Counted from the first letter of the stretch, positions 55,870 through 64,000 are shown. The stretch: DNA of 64,000 bases from Bradyrhizobium macuxiense (GCF_007993935.1 NZ_VITY01000010.1:291824-355823); one strand, 5' to 3'. The notes: generated by a model not told the origin, from the sequence alone. A program made the numbers and translations.

Positions 55870-57009
55870 ATGCTGACTGCCGGGCAGGCAATTGTCGACG
55901 AAGTCGAGGCGGCGATACGCGCCGGCTCCGCCGAAAAATGCATCGCCACCGCCAAGCGTGTCACTGACCTGTTCCTCGCCTCCGCCGGCAGTTTCAACAG
56001 TGAACAGGTCGAGCTGTTCGACAACGTGCTCGATCGGCTGGTCAAGACCATCGAGCTGAGGGCGCTTGCCGACATCAGCGCCCGGATGGCGCTCACCGAC
56101 ATCAGCGAGCAGCTCGCACCGGTGACCCAGGCTCCGCCCGCGATCATTCGCCGCCTCGCTGGCAATGACGAGATCAGGATCGCGCGGCCGGTCTTGCAGG
56201 AATCGTCGCGGCTCAGCGCGGACGACCTGGTCGAGATCGCGCAGACCAAGAGCGAGCAGCATCTGCTCGCCGTCGCCGGCCGCTGGTGGCTGAAGGAAGT
56301 CGTCACCGATGCACTCCTGGCGCGTCGCTTCGCCAGTGTGAGCCGCCGCCTGGTCAACAATCCCGGCGCCAAGGTATCGCCGGACGGATTTGCGGTCATC
56401 CTCGCGCAGGCCGAGTACGATCCGGTTCTCGCCGTCGAGACCGGCATCCGCGCCGACCTGCCGTCGGAGCTCCGCCTTCAGCTGCTGCGCCGCGCGACCG
56501 AAGAGGTTCGCGGCCGTCTGCTGGAACGCGCCCCACCGTATTTGTTCGAGGAGATCCGGCACGCGATCGCCGCGGTTGCGGCCGGCGTCGAGCGTGACAT
56601 GTCGCAGGTCCGCGATTTCACCGCGGCCAGGCGTCACATCGCAAAGCTCAGGGATAGCGGCGAGCTCAATGAAGCCGCGCTGTTGGGCTTTGCCAGGCAG
56701 CGAAAATATGAAGAGACCGTCGTGGCGCTGGCGGATCTTGCGCAGTCGAGCATCGAGGTGATCCGCTCGCTGATGCAAAGCCTGCGCAGTGAGGGCCTGC
56801 TGGTGCCGTGCCGCGCGGCTGGCCTGAGCTGGGAGACCACCGCCGCGGTGATGGAATGCCGCTACACGACTGGCTCCATGGGCCCCGTCGAGCTCGCCCA
56901 CGCGAAAGGCCAGTTCACGAAAATGACCCGCGAAAACGCCGATCGCCTGCTGCGATTCTGGCAGGTTCGCGCGTCGCAGCCGCCAAGGCCGGGGGGACGC
57001 GCGCACTGA
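55870..57009 (+). CDS. DUF2336 domain protein
   Basis: 379-aa helical protein. The N-terminal part shows HEAT-like helical repeats (FNSEQVELFDNVLDRLVKTI, ALADISARMAL, LLAVAGRWWLKEVVTDAL). The pattern as a whole, with PVLQESSRLSADDLVEIAQT, resembles DUF2336, an alphaproteobacterial family of unknown function that often includes proteins linked to cell-cycle signalling. No catalytic motif is visible. ATG 55870 follows an AGGACGAGCA sequence that could act as a weak ribosome-binding site. It is 105 bp after the pseudouridine synthase; the gap contains the direct repeat TTTACGGA twice. Confidence 0.82.
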   Translation: MLTAGQAIVDEVEAAIRAGSAEKCIATAKRVTDLFLASAGSFNSEQVELFDNVLDRLVKTIELRALADISARMALTDISEQLAPVTQAPPAIIRRLAGNDEIRIARPVLQESSRLSADDLVEIAQTKSEQHLLAVAGRWWLKEVVTDALLARRFASVSRRLVNNPGAKVSPDGFAVILAQAEYDPVLAVETGIRADLPSELRLQLLRRATEEVRGRLLERAPPYLFEEIRHAIAAVAAGVERDMSQVRDFTAARRHIAKLRDSGELNEAALLGFARQRKYEETVVALADLAQSSIEVIRSLMQSLRSEGLLVPCRAAGLSWETTAAVMECRYTTGSMGPVELAHAKGQFTKMTRENADRLLRFWQVRASQPPRPGGRAH

Positions 57010-57068
57010 GTGCGTGGCGCGCGGGATTGGTTCTGCTTTAACCTGTCAAACAGCTCGTTCCGTGTTGT

Positions 57069-57084
57069 CACCCGCGTGCGGGTG
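57069..57084. repeat. Short hairpin CACCCGC/GCGGGTG
   Basis: A perfect 7-bp stem with a 2-nt loop 60 bp after the DUF2336 stop, next to the larger palindromic element. There is no T-run. Confidence 0.5.
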
Positions 57085-57114
57085 ATCAGCGTGAGTCCAC
57101 GGCTCTTCCCACGC

Positions 57115-57235
57115 GTCGTCCTGGCGAAAGCCAGGACCCATAACCACCGCATTGGATCATGAACGGGATCGTGGCCCCAGCGTCGCACAACAATGACCGA
57201 TTGGGGTAATGGGTCCTGGCTTGCGCCAGGACGAC
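57115..57235. repeat. Palindromic element, family A, between DUF2336 and mtaB genes
   Basis: 26-nt arms (57115-57140 and 57210-57235, starting GTCGTCCTGGCG) are inverted copies with one mismatch. The centre contains CCAGCGTCGCACAACAAT. The element at 61034-61154 has the same arm design and the same core in reverse orientation, so both belong to one family. Confidence 0.9.
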
Positions 57236-57247
57236 GGAGATGAAGTC

Positions 57248-58510
57248 TCAGCGGTTGCATGCAACGAGGTGTGTGCCATCGTGACCGGCCATCACAAGCC
57301 GCCGCACCGTACCCGGTTCATCGCCATCGATCGCGACCGGCAGGAAATGCTCGGTACGGCCCTGCCGCTCGCTCTCGATCAGCACCTCGCGCGTCGCGCC
57401 GACTTCCGCGGCAAGCCGCCGCAGCAGCGCGGCTTCGCCGGCCGAACGCAGCCGCCTGCCGCGTTCCTTGATCGCGCCGCCTGCGACCTGCGGCATCCGC
57501 GCAGCGGGCGTGCCGGGACGCTTCGAATAGGGGAACACATGCAGGAAGGTGAGGTCGCATTGCTCGACCAGATCGAGCGAGCGCGCGAACATCTCCTCAG
57601 ACTCGGTCGGGAAGCCCGCGATGATGTCGGCGCCGAACGCGATGTCGGGCCGCAGCCGGCGCACCTGCGCGCAGAAATCGATCGCGTCCTGGCGTGAGTG
57701 CCGGCGCTTCATCCGCTTCAGGATCATGTCGTCGCCGGACTGCAACGACAGATGCAGATGCGGCATCAGCCGCGCGTCGTCGGCGATGACGTCGAGCAAG
57801 TCACGATCCGCCTCGATCGAATCGATCGAGGAGATGCGCAGCCGCTTCAGCTCGGGCACGCGACGCAGGATCTGCCGGGTCAACCGGCCGAGCTTCGGGG
57901 CACCCGGCAGGTCGGCGCCATAGCTCGTCAGATCGACGCCGGTCAGCACGATCTCGGCATGGCCGCGCTCGACCAGCGCGCGGACCTGATCGACCACTGC
58001 GCCCATCGGCACCGAGCGCGAATTGCCGCGACCATAGGGGATGATGCAGAAGGTGCAGCGATGATCGCAGCCGTTCTGCACCTGCACGAACACCCGCGGC
58101 AGGCCGCGCTCGAAGCCGTCGAGCAGATGCGGCGCCATCTCCCTCACCGCCATGATATCGGCGACCGCGACTTTCTCACTTGCACCGATATCGAATGCTG
58201 AACGTGTCGCGCGCCAGGCGTCGCCGCGCATCTTCTCGTCATTGCCGACGACGCGATCGACCTCGGCCATCTCGGCGAACATTTCGGCCTGCGTCTGCGC
58301 CGCGCAGCCGGTGACCACGATGCGCGCCTCGGGGCGTTCGCGTTTCAGCTTGCGGATCGACTGCCGGGCCTGCGCCACGGCCTCATTGGTGACGGCGCAG
58401 CTGTTGATGACGATGGTGTCGGAAAGTCCCGCCTGCTCCGCCTCGCGGCGAATCACTTCGGATTCGAACGAATTGAGGCGACAGCCAAAGGTGACGACAT
58501 CGACGCCCAT
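57248..58510 (-). CDS. mtaB: tRNA t6A37 methylthiotransferase MtaB
   Basis: 420-aa radical-SAM enzyme that converts t6A37 to ms2t6A37 in tRNA. The N-terminal UPF0004 domain has cysteines in TFGCRLN, VINSCAVT and VVTGCAAQ for the second Fe-S cluster. The radical-SAM triad is in NGCDHRCTFCIIPYGRG, and a TRAM-like C terminus follows. Start MGVDVVTFGCRLN at 58510 rather than the Met four codons earlier. It is 18 bp after dapF and co-oriented. Confidence 0.95.
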   Translation of the reverse strand: MGVDVVTFGCRLNSFESEVIRREAEQAGLSDTIVINSCAVTNEAVAQARQSIRKLKRERPEARIVVTGCAAQTQAEMFAEMAEVDRVVGNDEKMRGDAWRATRSAFDIGASEKVAVADIMAVREMAPHLLDGFERGLPRVFVQVQNGCDHRCTFCIIPYGRGNSRSVPMGAVVDQVRALVERGHAEIVLTGVDLTSYGADLPGAPKLGRLTRQILRRVPELKRLRISSIDSIEADRDLLDVIADDARLMPHLHLSLQSGDDMILKRMKRRHSRQDAIDFCAQVRRLRPDIAFGADIIAGFPTESEEMFARSLDLVEQCDLTFLHVFPYSKRPGTPAARMPQVAGGAIKERGRRLRSAGEAALLRRLAAEVGATREVLIESERQGRTEHFLPVAIDGDEPGTVRRLVMAGHDGTHLVACNR

Positions 58511-58528
58511 AACCGATCTCACGCCAGA

Positions 58529-59407
58529 TCAGGCGACGCTGGCGAACAGCGCCGGATCGAAGCGGCCCTCATATTCGAAATCGGCGGTGCCGGTCATCAG
58601 CACGTGATCGTCGCGCTCGCGCCATTCGATGCCGAGCTTGCCGCCGGGCAGCGTGATCTCGACGATCCGGTTGGCGCGCTTCAGCCGCGCCGCCGCAACC
58701 GCCGTCGCGCAGGCCGCCGAGCCGCAGGCCCTGGTCAGGCCGGCGCCGCGCTCCCAGGTGCGGATCGTGATGTGGTCGCGATTGACGATATGGGCCAGCG
58801 TGATGTTGGCGCGCTCCGGGAAGATCGGATGGTTTTCCAACAGCGGCCCGAAACGTTCGAGGTCATAGGCATTGACGTCGTCGACCCAGAACACCGCGTG
58901 CGGATTGCCCATCGAGACCACCGAGGGCGAATGCAGCACCGGATTGTCGATCGGCCCGACCTGCAGCTCGATGTAGCGGGTGTCGCGGAATTCCTCAGCC
59001 AGCGGAATGTCCTGCCAGCCGAACTTCGGCGCGCCCATGTCGACGGTGTAGAGATCGGGCGCCGGCCCCTGCCAGCAATTGAGCAGGCCGGCACGGGTCT
59101 GGAACGTCGCCGTGGTCTGGCCGGTCTTCTCGAAGATCCGCCGCACCACGCAGCGCATGCCGTTGCCGCAGGCCCCGGCCTCCGAGCCGTCATTGTTGTA
59201 GATCGTGATGTACGCTTCGGTGCCGTCGAGCCGCGGCGGCTGCAGCACCATCAGCTGGTCATACGGCGCTCCGGCCGGCGACGCCACCGCGCGCGCCTCG
59301 GCTGCCGAGACTTGTGCCCGACCTTGGGAATCGCGCAGGTCGACGACGACGATCTCGTTGCCGATGCCGTTCATCTTGGCGAATGCGTGATTGGCGAGCG
59401 CGCTCAT
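58529..59407 (-). CDS. dapF: Diaminopimelate epimerase
   Basis: 292-aa cofactor-independent epimerase making meso-diaminopimelate for lysine and peptidoglycan. The two catalytic cysteines lie in GACGNGMRC and TRACGSAACAT, and KMNGIGNEIVVVD, YITIYNNDGSEA and SMGNPHAV are typical. Start MSALANHAFAKMNG at 59407. It leads the dapF-mtaB pair. Confidence 0.97.
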   Translation of the reverse strand: MSALANHAFAKMNGIGNEIVVVDLRDSQGRAQVSAAEARAVASPAGAPYDQLMVLQPPRLDGTEAYITIYNNDGSEAGACGNGMRCVVRRIFEKTGQTTATFQTRAGLLNCWQGPAPDLYTVDMGAPKFGWQDIPLAEEFRDTRYIELQVGPIDNPVLHSPSVVSMGNPHAVFWVDDVNAYDLERFGPLLENHPIFPERANITLAHIVNRDHITIRTWERGAGLTRACGSAACATAVAAARLKRANRIVEITLPGGKLGIEWRERDDHVLMTGTADFEYEGRFDPALFASVA

Positions 59408-59592
59408 CGATTTTCCCAAATTCTGCCCGGTTATATGGCGAGTGGTGGCCGGAAGGCCAGTCTGAATGGCCCTATGACACATCTGTCATGGGACGAATGC
59501 AGAACTCGCGTGTTAGGAATATCGCACCTCGCGGACCGCGCGCGCCGGGACAGATCGAGCGGCCGCCTGAGGAAGGGGATGGAGAAGTATCA

Positions 59593-60303
59593 ATGAACCG
59601 TATCAACACGCTCCGCGCGGCCCTGGTCGCGCTGCTCCCTTTGGCCGCGATCGCATTGGCAAGCCCGGCGCCTGCCCAGTCGCCGTCCGCCTCGCCCGCT
59701 CCCGCGGCAAGCCCGAGCCCGACCCCCGCTCCGACCCCGGCGGCAACGCCCGTGCCCCCGCCGGCCGAGACCAAGTCGCCGGCTGACAGCCCCGCCGCAT
59801 CACAGACCCCGGCCCCGCCGCCGGCCGCCCCGGTGCAGACCGCCGACCCGTTCGGCGAGCCGTTCACGCTGGAGCCGAAGAAGGTCGTGATGCTGAAAGG
59901 CACGGCCAATTGGGATTCCGCCTTCGACGCGCTGATCGAGGCGTTCAAGCAGCTCACCGCCCTGCTCGACAAGGACGGCATCAAGGCATCGGGCAACCCG
60001 ATGATCGTCTACACCTCGACCGACGACACCGGCTTCACCTTCATCGCCGAAATCCCGGTCGATCAGGATGCGAAGAACCTCGGCAAGAACATGAGCATGG
60101 GCAATTCGCCCGACGGCAAGGCGCTGAAGTTCGTCCATCGCGGTTCCTACGACAACATGGACAACACCTATGAGGCGATCACCAATCACCTCGACGACAA
60201 GAAGCTCGAAGCCAAGGACACCTTCATCGAGGAATACATCACCGATCCGCTGAAGACCGCCGAAGACAAGCTTGTGATCAACGTCTACGTACCCCTGAAG
60301 TGA
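59593..60303 (+). CDS. Secreted protein with Pro-rich linker and GyrI-like domain
   Basis: 236 aa: signal peptide (MNRINTLRAALVALLPLAAIA, cleavage near PAPAQS), a long Pro/Ala/Ser/Thr tract at about 29-85, and a compact C-terminal domain from about 90 (EPKKVVMLKGTANWDSAFDALIEAF, GNPMIVYTSTDDTGFTFIAEIPV, LKFVHRGSYDNMDNTYEAI). The domain resembles GyrI/AraC effector-binding folds, which bind small molecules, here apparently in the periplasm. Function unknown. Its stop overlaps the GTG of the next gene by 4 nt. Confidence 0.78.
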   Translation: MNRINTLRAALVALLPLAAIALASPAPAQSPSASPAPAASPSPTPAPTPAATPVPPPAETKSPADSPAASQTPAPPPAAPVQTADPFGEPFTLEPKKVVMLKGTANWDSAFDALIEAFKQLTALLDKDGIKASGNPMIVYTSTDDTGFTFIAEIPVDQDAKNLGKNMSMGNSPDGKALKFVHRGSYDNMDNTYEAITNHLDDKKLEAKDTFIEEYITDPLKTAEDKLVINVYVPLK

Positions 60304-61025
60304 ACCAGATGACCTTCCGCCTCCCCCTCGCTGCCACCCTTATCGCGACCTCGCTGCTGGCTGCGCCCGCACTAGCCAATGACGATTTTCCTCCGGCGAT
60401 CTCGGTCACCGGCGAGGCCACCGTATCGGCGGCGCCCGATCAGGCGCAGCTCGACGCGGGCGTTACGACCGACGGCAAGACCGCACGCGAGGCCACCGAG
60501 GCCAACAACGTGACGATGGGCAAGGTGCTGGCCGCGCTGAAGGGCGCCGGCATCGCGGAGAAGGATTATCAGACCTCCCGGCTGTCGCTGCAGCCGCAAT
60601 TCGCCAACCGCACGCCGTCGTCCCCGAACGCGCCGCCCAGCATCGTCGGTTATCACGCGAGCAACCGCGTCACGATCAAGCTGCATGACGTGAGCAAGGT
60701 TGCCGGCGTCATCGACGTGCTGGTGGGCGCCGGCGCTAACGATATCGGCGGGCTCAATTTCTCGGTGTCGCAGGCCTCGAAACTGCTCGACGACGCACGT
60801 GAAAAGGCGGTCGCCGACGCCCGCCGCAAGGCGGAGATCTACGCCAAGGCCGCCGGCGTCACGCTCGGCGCGCCGTTGAGCATCGCAGAGCTCGGATCGG
60901 CGCCGGTGGCGTTCGCGGGCAAGATGGCGACGGCCAGATTCGCCGCGGCACCGACGCCAGTTGCGCAGGGCGAGGAGACGCTGACCGTAAATGTGAGTGT
61001 CTCCTGGGCGATCAAGGAGAAGTAA
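60300..61025 (+). CDS. SIMPL-domain (DUF541) periplasmic protein
   Basis: 241-aa exported protein: signal peptide (FRLPLAATLIATSLLAAPALA), then the SIMPL domain with PPAISVTGEATVSAAPDQAQL, DYQTSRLSLQPQF, VGYHASNRVTIKLHDVSKVAGVID and AGVTLGAPLSIAELG. SIMPL proteins affect oxidative stress and outer-membrane physiology but lack a defined activity. Translation starts at GTG 60300 inside the previous gene's stop (GTGA) or at ATG 60309, so it is coupled to the GyrI-like gene. Confidence 0.88.
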   Translation: MNQMTFRLPLAATLIATSLLAAPALANDDFPPAISVTGEATVSAAPDQAQLDAGVTTDGKTAREATEANNVTMGKVLAALKGAGIAEKDYQTSRLSLQPQFANRTPSSPNAPPSIVGYHASNRVTIKLHDVSKVAGVIDVLVGAGANDIGGLNFSVSQASKLLDDAREKAVADARRKAEIYAKAAGVTLGAPLSIAELGSAPVAFAGKMATARFAAAPTPVAQGEETLTVNVSVSWAIKEK

Positions 61026-61033
61026 GAGTTACT

Positions 61034-61154
61034 GTCGTCCCGGCGAAGGCCGGGACCCATAACCCCAAATATTGATTGTTGCGCGACGCTGGAGCTGCGC
61101 TTCCGTTCGCAACCAAACTCGGTGGTAGTGGGTCCCGGCCTTCGCCGGGACGAC
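61034..61154. repeat. Palindromic element, family A, between the SIMPL and MBL genes
   Basis: 26-nt arms (61034-61059 and 61129-61154, starting GTCGTCCCGGCG) are exact reverse complements. The core contains ATTGTTGCGCGACGCTGG, the inverse of the core at 57173-57194. It fills the space between two convergent genes completely. Confidence 0.92.
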
Positions 61155-61156
61155 GG

Positions 61157-62221
61157 TCAGATCTCGAACACCTGCCCGGGCTTCAACGCCACGAATTTCT
61201 CCCGCGGCACACTCGCCGCGTCGAGCGCTTGGCCAAGCGCAATCGCGGGCGCGTCGATCGCCTCGTCGGTCAATTGGAACGTGCCGTGGTGATGCGCCAG
61301 CGCTTGCGTCGCGCCGCAATCGGCCAGCGCCTTCACCGCATCCTCCGGGTTCATGTGCTGGTCCTGCATGAACCAGCGCGGCTCGTAGGCGCCGATCGGC
61401 AGGATCGCGAGCCGCAACGGGCCATGCGCCTCGGCAACCCGGCGGAAATGCCGGCCGTCGCCGTAGCCGGAATCGCAGACGATGTAGAGCTTGCCGGCCG
61501 GCGTCTCCAGCACGAAGCTCGCCCACAGCGCCTTGTTGCGATCGAACAGGCCGCGCGCCGACCAGTGCCGGGTCGGCACCAGCGTTGCGGCAACGCCGCC
61601 GCCAAGTTCGACGCGCTGATGCCAGTCGAACGCCTCGGCCTTGATCGCGGCATCGGACGCCTGCATCGTCACGTCATTGCCGAGCGGCGTGATCACGCGC
61701 GGCGCAAACGCGGCCGTCAGCTTCGACAGCGTCGCGACATCGAGATGGTCATAATGGCCGTGCGACACCAGCACGACGTCGATCGCCGGCAGTTTGTCGA
61801 AGGCAATGCCGGGATCATTGTGCCGCTTCGGCCCGGCAAAGCTGAACGGCGAGGCGCGCATCGACCACACCGGATCGACCAGGATGTTGAGGCCTGCGGC
61901 CTGGATCAGCCAGCTGGCATGGCCGACGAAGCAGAACCGCACTTTATCGCCCTCGACGCGCGGCGGCGGCGTATCGGCATGGGGGCTCGGCGCCCATTCC
62001 GGCCAGACCGCGCGTTTTCGGCCGCCCCCGAACTGCCAGCGCAGCACCTCGCCGAGCGATTTCGGCGGCGAGCCATCGGGGTCGAAGAAGTGCAGGCCGT
62101 CGAAATGATCCGAGGCGGGGCCGTCATAGGTTTTCATATAAGTCATCCAGATCGAGGGCACGCCGATCGCAGCAGCGGCTCCGGTCAAGGTTGCAAGAAC
62201 GCGGCGGCGGGTGATGGGCAA
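61157..62221 (-). CDS. Tat-exported metallo-beta-lactamase-fold hydrolase
   Basis: 354-aa metallo-hydrolase. The N terminus ITRRRVLATLTGAAAAIGVP has the twin-arginine pattern of Tat signals. The MBL motif VSHGHYDHLD, the earlier FVGHASWLI and VDPVW, then VPTRHWSARG, CDSGYGDG and ALAHHHGTF supply metal ligands. This resembles the NAPE-PLD/UlaG-like MBL group, but the substrate is unknown. Start is the ATG at 62221. It is convergent with the SIMPL gene, across a palindromic element that ends 3 bp before its stop. Confidence 0.88.
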   Translation of the reverse strand: MPITRRRVLATLTGAAAAIGVPSIWMTYMKTYDGPASDHFDGLHFFDPDGSPPKSLGEVLRWQFGGGRKRAVWPEWAPSPHADTPPPRVEGDKVRFCFVGHASWLIQAAGLNILVDPVWSMRASPFSFAGPKRHNDPGIAFDKLPAIDVVLVSHGHYDHLDVATLSKLTAAFAPRVITPLGNDVTMQASDAAIKAEAFDWHQRVELGGGVAATLVPTRHWSARGLFDRNKALWASFVLETPAGKLYIVCDSGYGDGRHFRRVAEAHGPLRLAILPIGAYEPRWFMQDQHMNPEDAVKALADCGATQALAHHHGTFQLTDEAIDAPAIALGQALDAASVPREKFVALKPGQVFEI

Positions 62222-62686
62222 GCGGGTTCCCGACTAGGAGGCAGGCTCCGGTTATATGGGTGGCAACGGCGAATTCGGAACGAACGCAACAAATCGACAC
62301 AATTTCAATGATTTAAGACCAGACCCAGGCCGACTGCGGCGAAACTTTCCTTGACTTTGCCGCCCCGGCAGCGTTTAACGCCGCGACTTTCTCGGAAAGC
62401 TCCGTCTTTTCGACCCGCCGACTGGTCCTGGAGGCCAGAGGCCAACGCCCGACAGCGCGATGCGCCCTCGGGCGCGAAAGTGTTTGGACAATCGTCTTGG
62501 GCACACCGTCTTGGCACGGTGCCGAGGCAAATTATCTGGTCATCACCCGCGAAAGCGGGTGATCCAGTATCCCAGAGGCAGCGCGGATTGAACCGAGCCG
62601 CCGCGGCGTACTGGATACCCCGCTTTCGCGGGGTATGACGAGCAACGAGTGACGCGCGCTCACGGGCGCAACGAAGGACAACGGCA
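62222..62686. other. 465-bp interval between the MBL gene and ffh
   Basis: The left part holds the promoter region of the MBL gene. Between about 62320 and 62510 there are minus-strand open frames that look like a decayed small gene (see findings); I do not call a gene. A palindromic element fills 62536-62641, and the last 45 bp contain the ffh ribosome-binding site AAGGA at 62674-62678. Confidence 0.5.
62536..62641. repeat. Palindromic element upstream of ffh
   Basis: The left arm has TCACCCGC-GAAA-GCGGGTGA followed by TCCAGTATCC; the right arm has GTACTGGATA then CCCCGC-TTTC-GCGGGG. The two arms are inverted relative to each other and each contains its own hairpin. It ends 46 bp before the ffh start codon. 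Confidence 0.8.
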
Positions 62687-64000
62687 TTGTTCGACAATCT
62701 GTCGGAACGGCTTGGTGGCATTCTCGATCGTCTGACGGGGCGCGGTGCGCTGACCGAAAAGGACGTCGATGCCGCGATGCGCGAGGTGCGCCGCGCGCTG
62801 CTCGAGGCCGACGTCGCGCTCGAGGTGGTCCGCAGTTTCATCGACCGGGTCCGCGAGCAGGCGATCGGCGCCACCGTCGTCAAGTCGGTGACGCCGGGCC
62901 AGATGGTGGTGAAGATCGTCCATGACGAGCTGGTCGCCACGCTCGGTTCCGACGGCCAGACCATCGATATCAATTCCGTGCCGCCGGTGCCGATCATGAT
63001 GGTCGGTCTGCAAGGCTCCGGTAAGACCACCACCACCGCAAAGCTCGCGCGCCGCATGGTCCAGCGCGACAAGCGCAAGGTGCTGATGGCCTCGCTCGAC
63101 GTCTACCGCCCGGCGGCGATGGAGCAGCTCGCGGTGCTCGGCCGCGATCTCGACATTCCGACGCTGCCGATCGTCGCAGGCCAGATGCCGCCGCAGATCG
63201 CCAGGCGCGCGCTCGAGGCCGGCAAGCTCGGCGGCTACGACGTGGTGCTGCTCGACACCGCCGGCCGCACCACGCTCGACGAAGACATGATGAAGGAGGC
63301 GGCCGAGATCAAGGCCGCCGCCAACCCGCATGAAGTGCTGCTGGTTGCGGATAGCCTCACCGGCCAGGACGCGGTCAACCTGGCGCGCTCGTTCGATGAG
63401 CGCGTCGGCCTCACCGGCATCGTGCTGACAAGAGTGGACGGCGACGGCCGCGGCGGCGCCGCGCTGTCGATGCGCGCGGTCACCGGCAAGCCGATCAAGC
63501 TGATCGGCACCGGCGAAAAGACCGACGCGCTGGAAGACTTCCATCCGAACCGCATCGCCGGCCGCATCCTCGGCATGGGCGACGTCGTCTCGCTGGTCGA
63601 GAAGGCTGCCGCCAATATCGACGCCGAAAAGGCCGCGCGCACCGCCGAGCGCATGCGCAAGGGTCAGTTCGACCTCAACGACATGCGCGAGCAGCTGCAG
63701 CAGATGGCCAATATGGGCGGCATCGGCGGCCTGATGGGCATGATGCCCGGCATCTCCAAGATGAAGAATCAGATCGCGGCAGCGGGGATCGACGACAAGA
63801 TTTTGAAGCGCCAGGTCGCGATCATCGATTCGATGACGCGGCAGGAGCGCAAGAATCCTGACCTGTTGAAGGCGAGCCGCAAGAAGCGCATCGCGGCCGG
63901 CGCCGGCCAGAGCGTCGAGCACGTCAACAAGCTTTTGAAGATGCACCGGAACATGGCTGACATGATGAAGGCCATGGGAAGCGGCAAGCGCGGCCCGCTC
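62687..64000 (+). CDS. ffh: Signal recognition particle protein Ffh (3' end outside window)
   Basis: 438 codons are visible and the frame is still open at the right edge. The N domain starts MFDNLSERLGGILDRLTGRG, the P-loop GLQGSGKTTTTAKL is at 107-120, DVYRPAAMEQL, LLDTAGRTTLD and TRVDGDGRGGAAL complete the G domain. The Met-rich M domain (MANMGGIGGLMGMMPG, KKRIAAGAG, MMKAMG) binds 4.5S RNA and signal peptides. The start is a TTG at 62687 with AAGGA 8 nt upstream. It works with FtsY encoded at 54 kb. Confidence 0.97.
   Translation, partial: MFDNLSERLGGILDRLTGRGALTEKDVDAAMREVRRALLEADVALEVVRSFIDRVREQAIGATVVKSVTPGQMVVKIVHDELVATLGSDGQTIDINSVPPVPIMMVGLQGSGKTTTTAKLARRMVQRDKRKVLMASLDVYRPAAMEQLAVLGRDLDIPTLPIVAGQMPPQIARRALEAGKLGGYDVVLLDTAGRTTLDEDMMKEAAEIKAAANPHEVLLVADSLTGQDAVNLARSFDERVGLTGIVLTRVDGDGRGGAALSMRAVTGKPIKLIGTGEKTDALEDFHPNRIAGRILGMGDVVSLVEKAAANIDAEKAARTAERMRKGQFDLNDMREQLQQMANMGGIGGLMGMMPGISKMKNQIAAAGIDDKILKRQVAIIDSMTRQERKNPDLLKASRKKRIAAGAGQSVEHVNKLLKMHRNMADMMKAMGSGKRGPL

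Noticed and set aside
59314..59592. Upstream open extension of the GyrI-like secreted protein by 93 codons
   Set aside because: It overlaps the start of dapF on the other strand and would destroy the clear signal peptide beginning at 59593.

Overview
The window is a dense chromosomal segment of high-GC DNA from an alphaproteobacterium. Gene content, gene order and the many dispersed palindromic repeats fit the Bradyrhizobium/Nitrobacteraceae group of Rhizobiales; that placement is inferred from sequence features, not from a search. Almost everything is housekeeping. I see no rRNA, tRNA, CRISPR array, prophage, transposase or secretion locus. Two genes run off the ends: an EamA/DMT transporter (left edge, minus) and ffh (right edge, plus).

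Layout. 1-1.3 kb: DMT transporter and a MaoC-like hydratase. 1.4-12.2 kb (plus): obgE-proB-proA-nadD-rsfS-rlmH-envC-ctpA, a divergent polysaccharide deacetylase and two tandem RppH-type Nudix genes, covering GTPase/ribosome assembly, proline and NAD synthesis, and cell-wall cleavage control. 12.2-15 kb (minus): an AraC regulator whose 3' end overlaps the second Nudix gene, and a membrane class III nucleotide cyclase. 15.2-20.2 kb (minus): the F1 ATP synthase operon atpHAGDC without the F0 genes. 20.9-26.3 kb: an RlpA-like protein preceded by a perfect CtrA-type box, priA and xerC, a DUF4337 membrane protein and a small membrane protein. 26.4-37.2 kb (minus): a TCA-cycle cluster mdh, sucC, a DUF1579-like gene, sucD, terminator, then sucA, sucB, an SDR gene and lpdA. 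37.4-43.5 kb: zapE, thpR, a TesA-like esterase divergent from an ABC transporter pair of the ybbA/ybbP type. 43.7-49.3 kb: a Bax-inhibitor-1 family protein, DUF2794, a candidate structured non-coding RNA, DUF1223 and acnA. 49.6-52.7 kb (plus): ccmABCDG for cytochrome c maturation. 52.9-64 kb: a ComEA-like exported HhH protein, yciB, ftsY, a pseudouridine synthase, a DUF2336 protein, mtaB, dapF, a secreted GyrI-like/SIMPL pair, a Tat-type metallo-beta-lactamase-fold enzyme and ffh.

The genes form recognisable units: respiration and carbon flow (F1 ATPase, TCA enzymes, cytochrome c maturation), envelope growth and division (EnvC, CtpA, RlpA, ZapE, YciB, DapF), and co-translational targeting (Ffh and its receptor FtsY). 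At least thirteen short palindromic elements of several families sit between genes. The most striking signals are: (1) a repeat-bearing insert between ccmA and ccmB bounded by an exact 23-bp direct repeat that duplicates the ribosome-binding site and start codon and creates a 92-codon ORF coupled at both ends; (2) a long rod-like inverted structure followed by an intrinsic terminator at 45.30-45.45 kb with no protein gene; (3) a TTAA-N7-TTAA box upstream of rlpA; (4) a probable CTG start for rsfS; and (5) divergent start codons of tesA and ybbA sharing one CATG.
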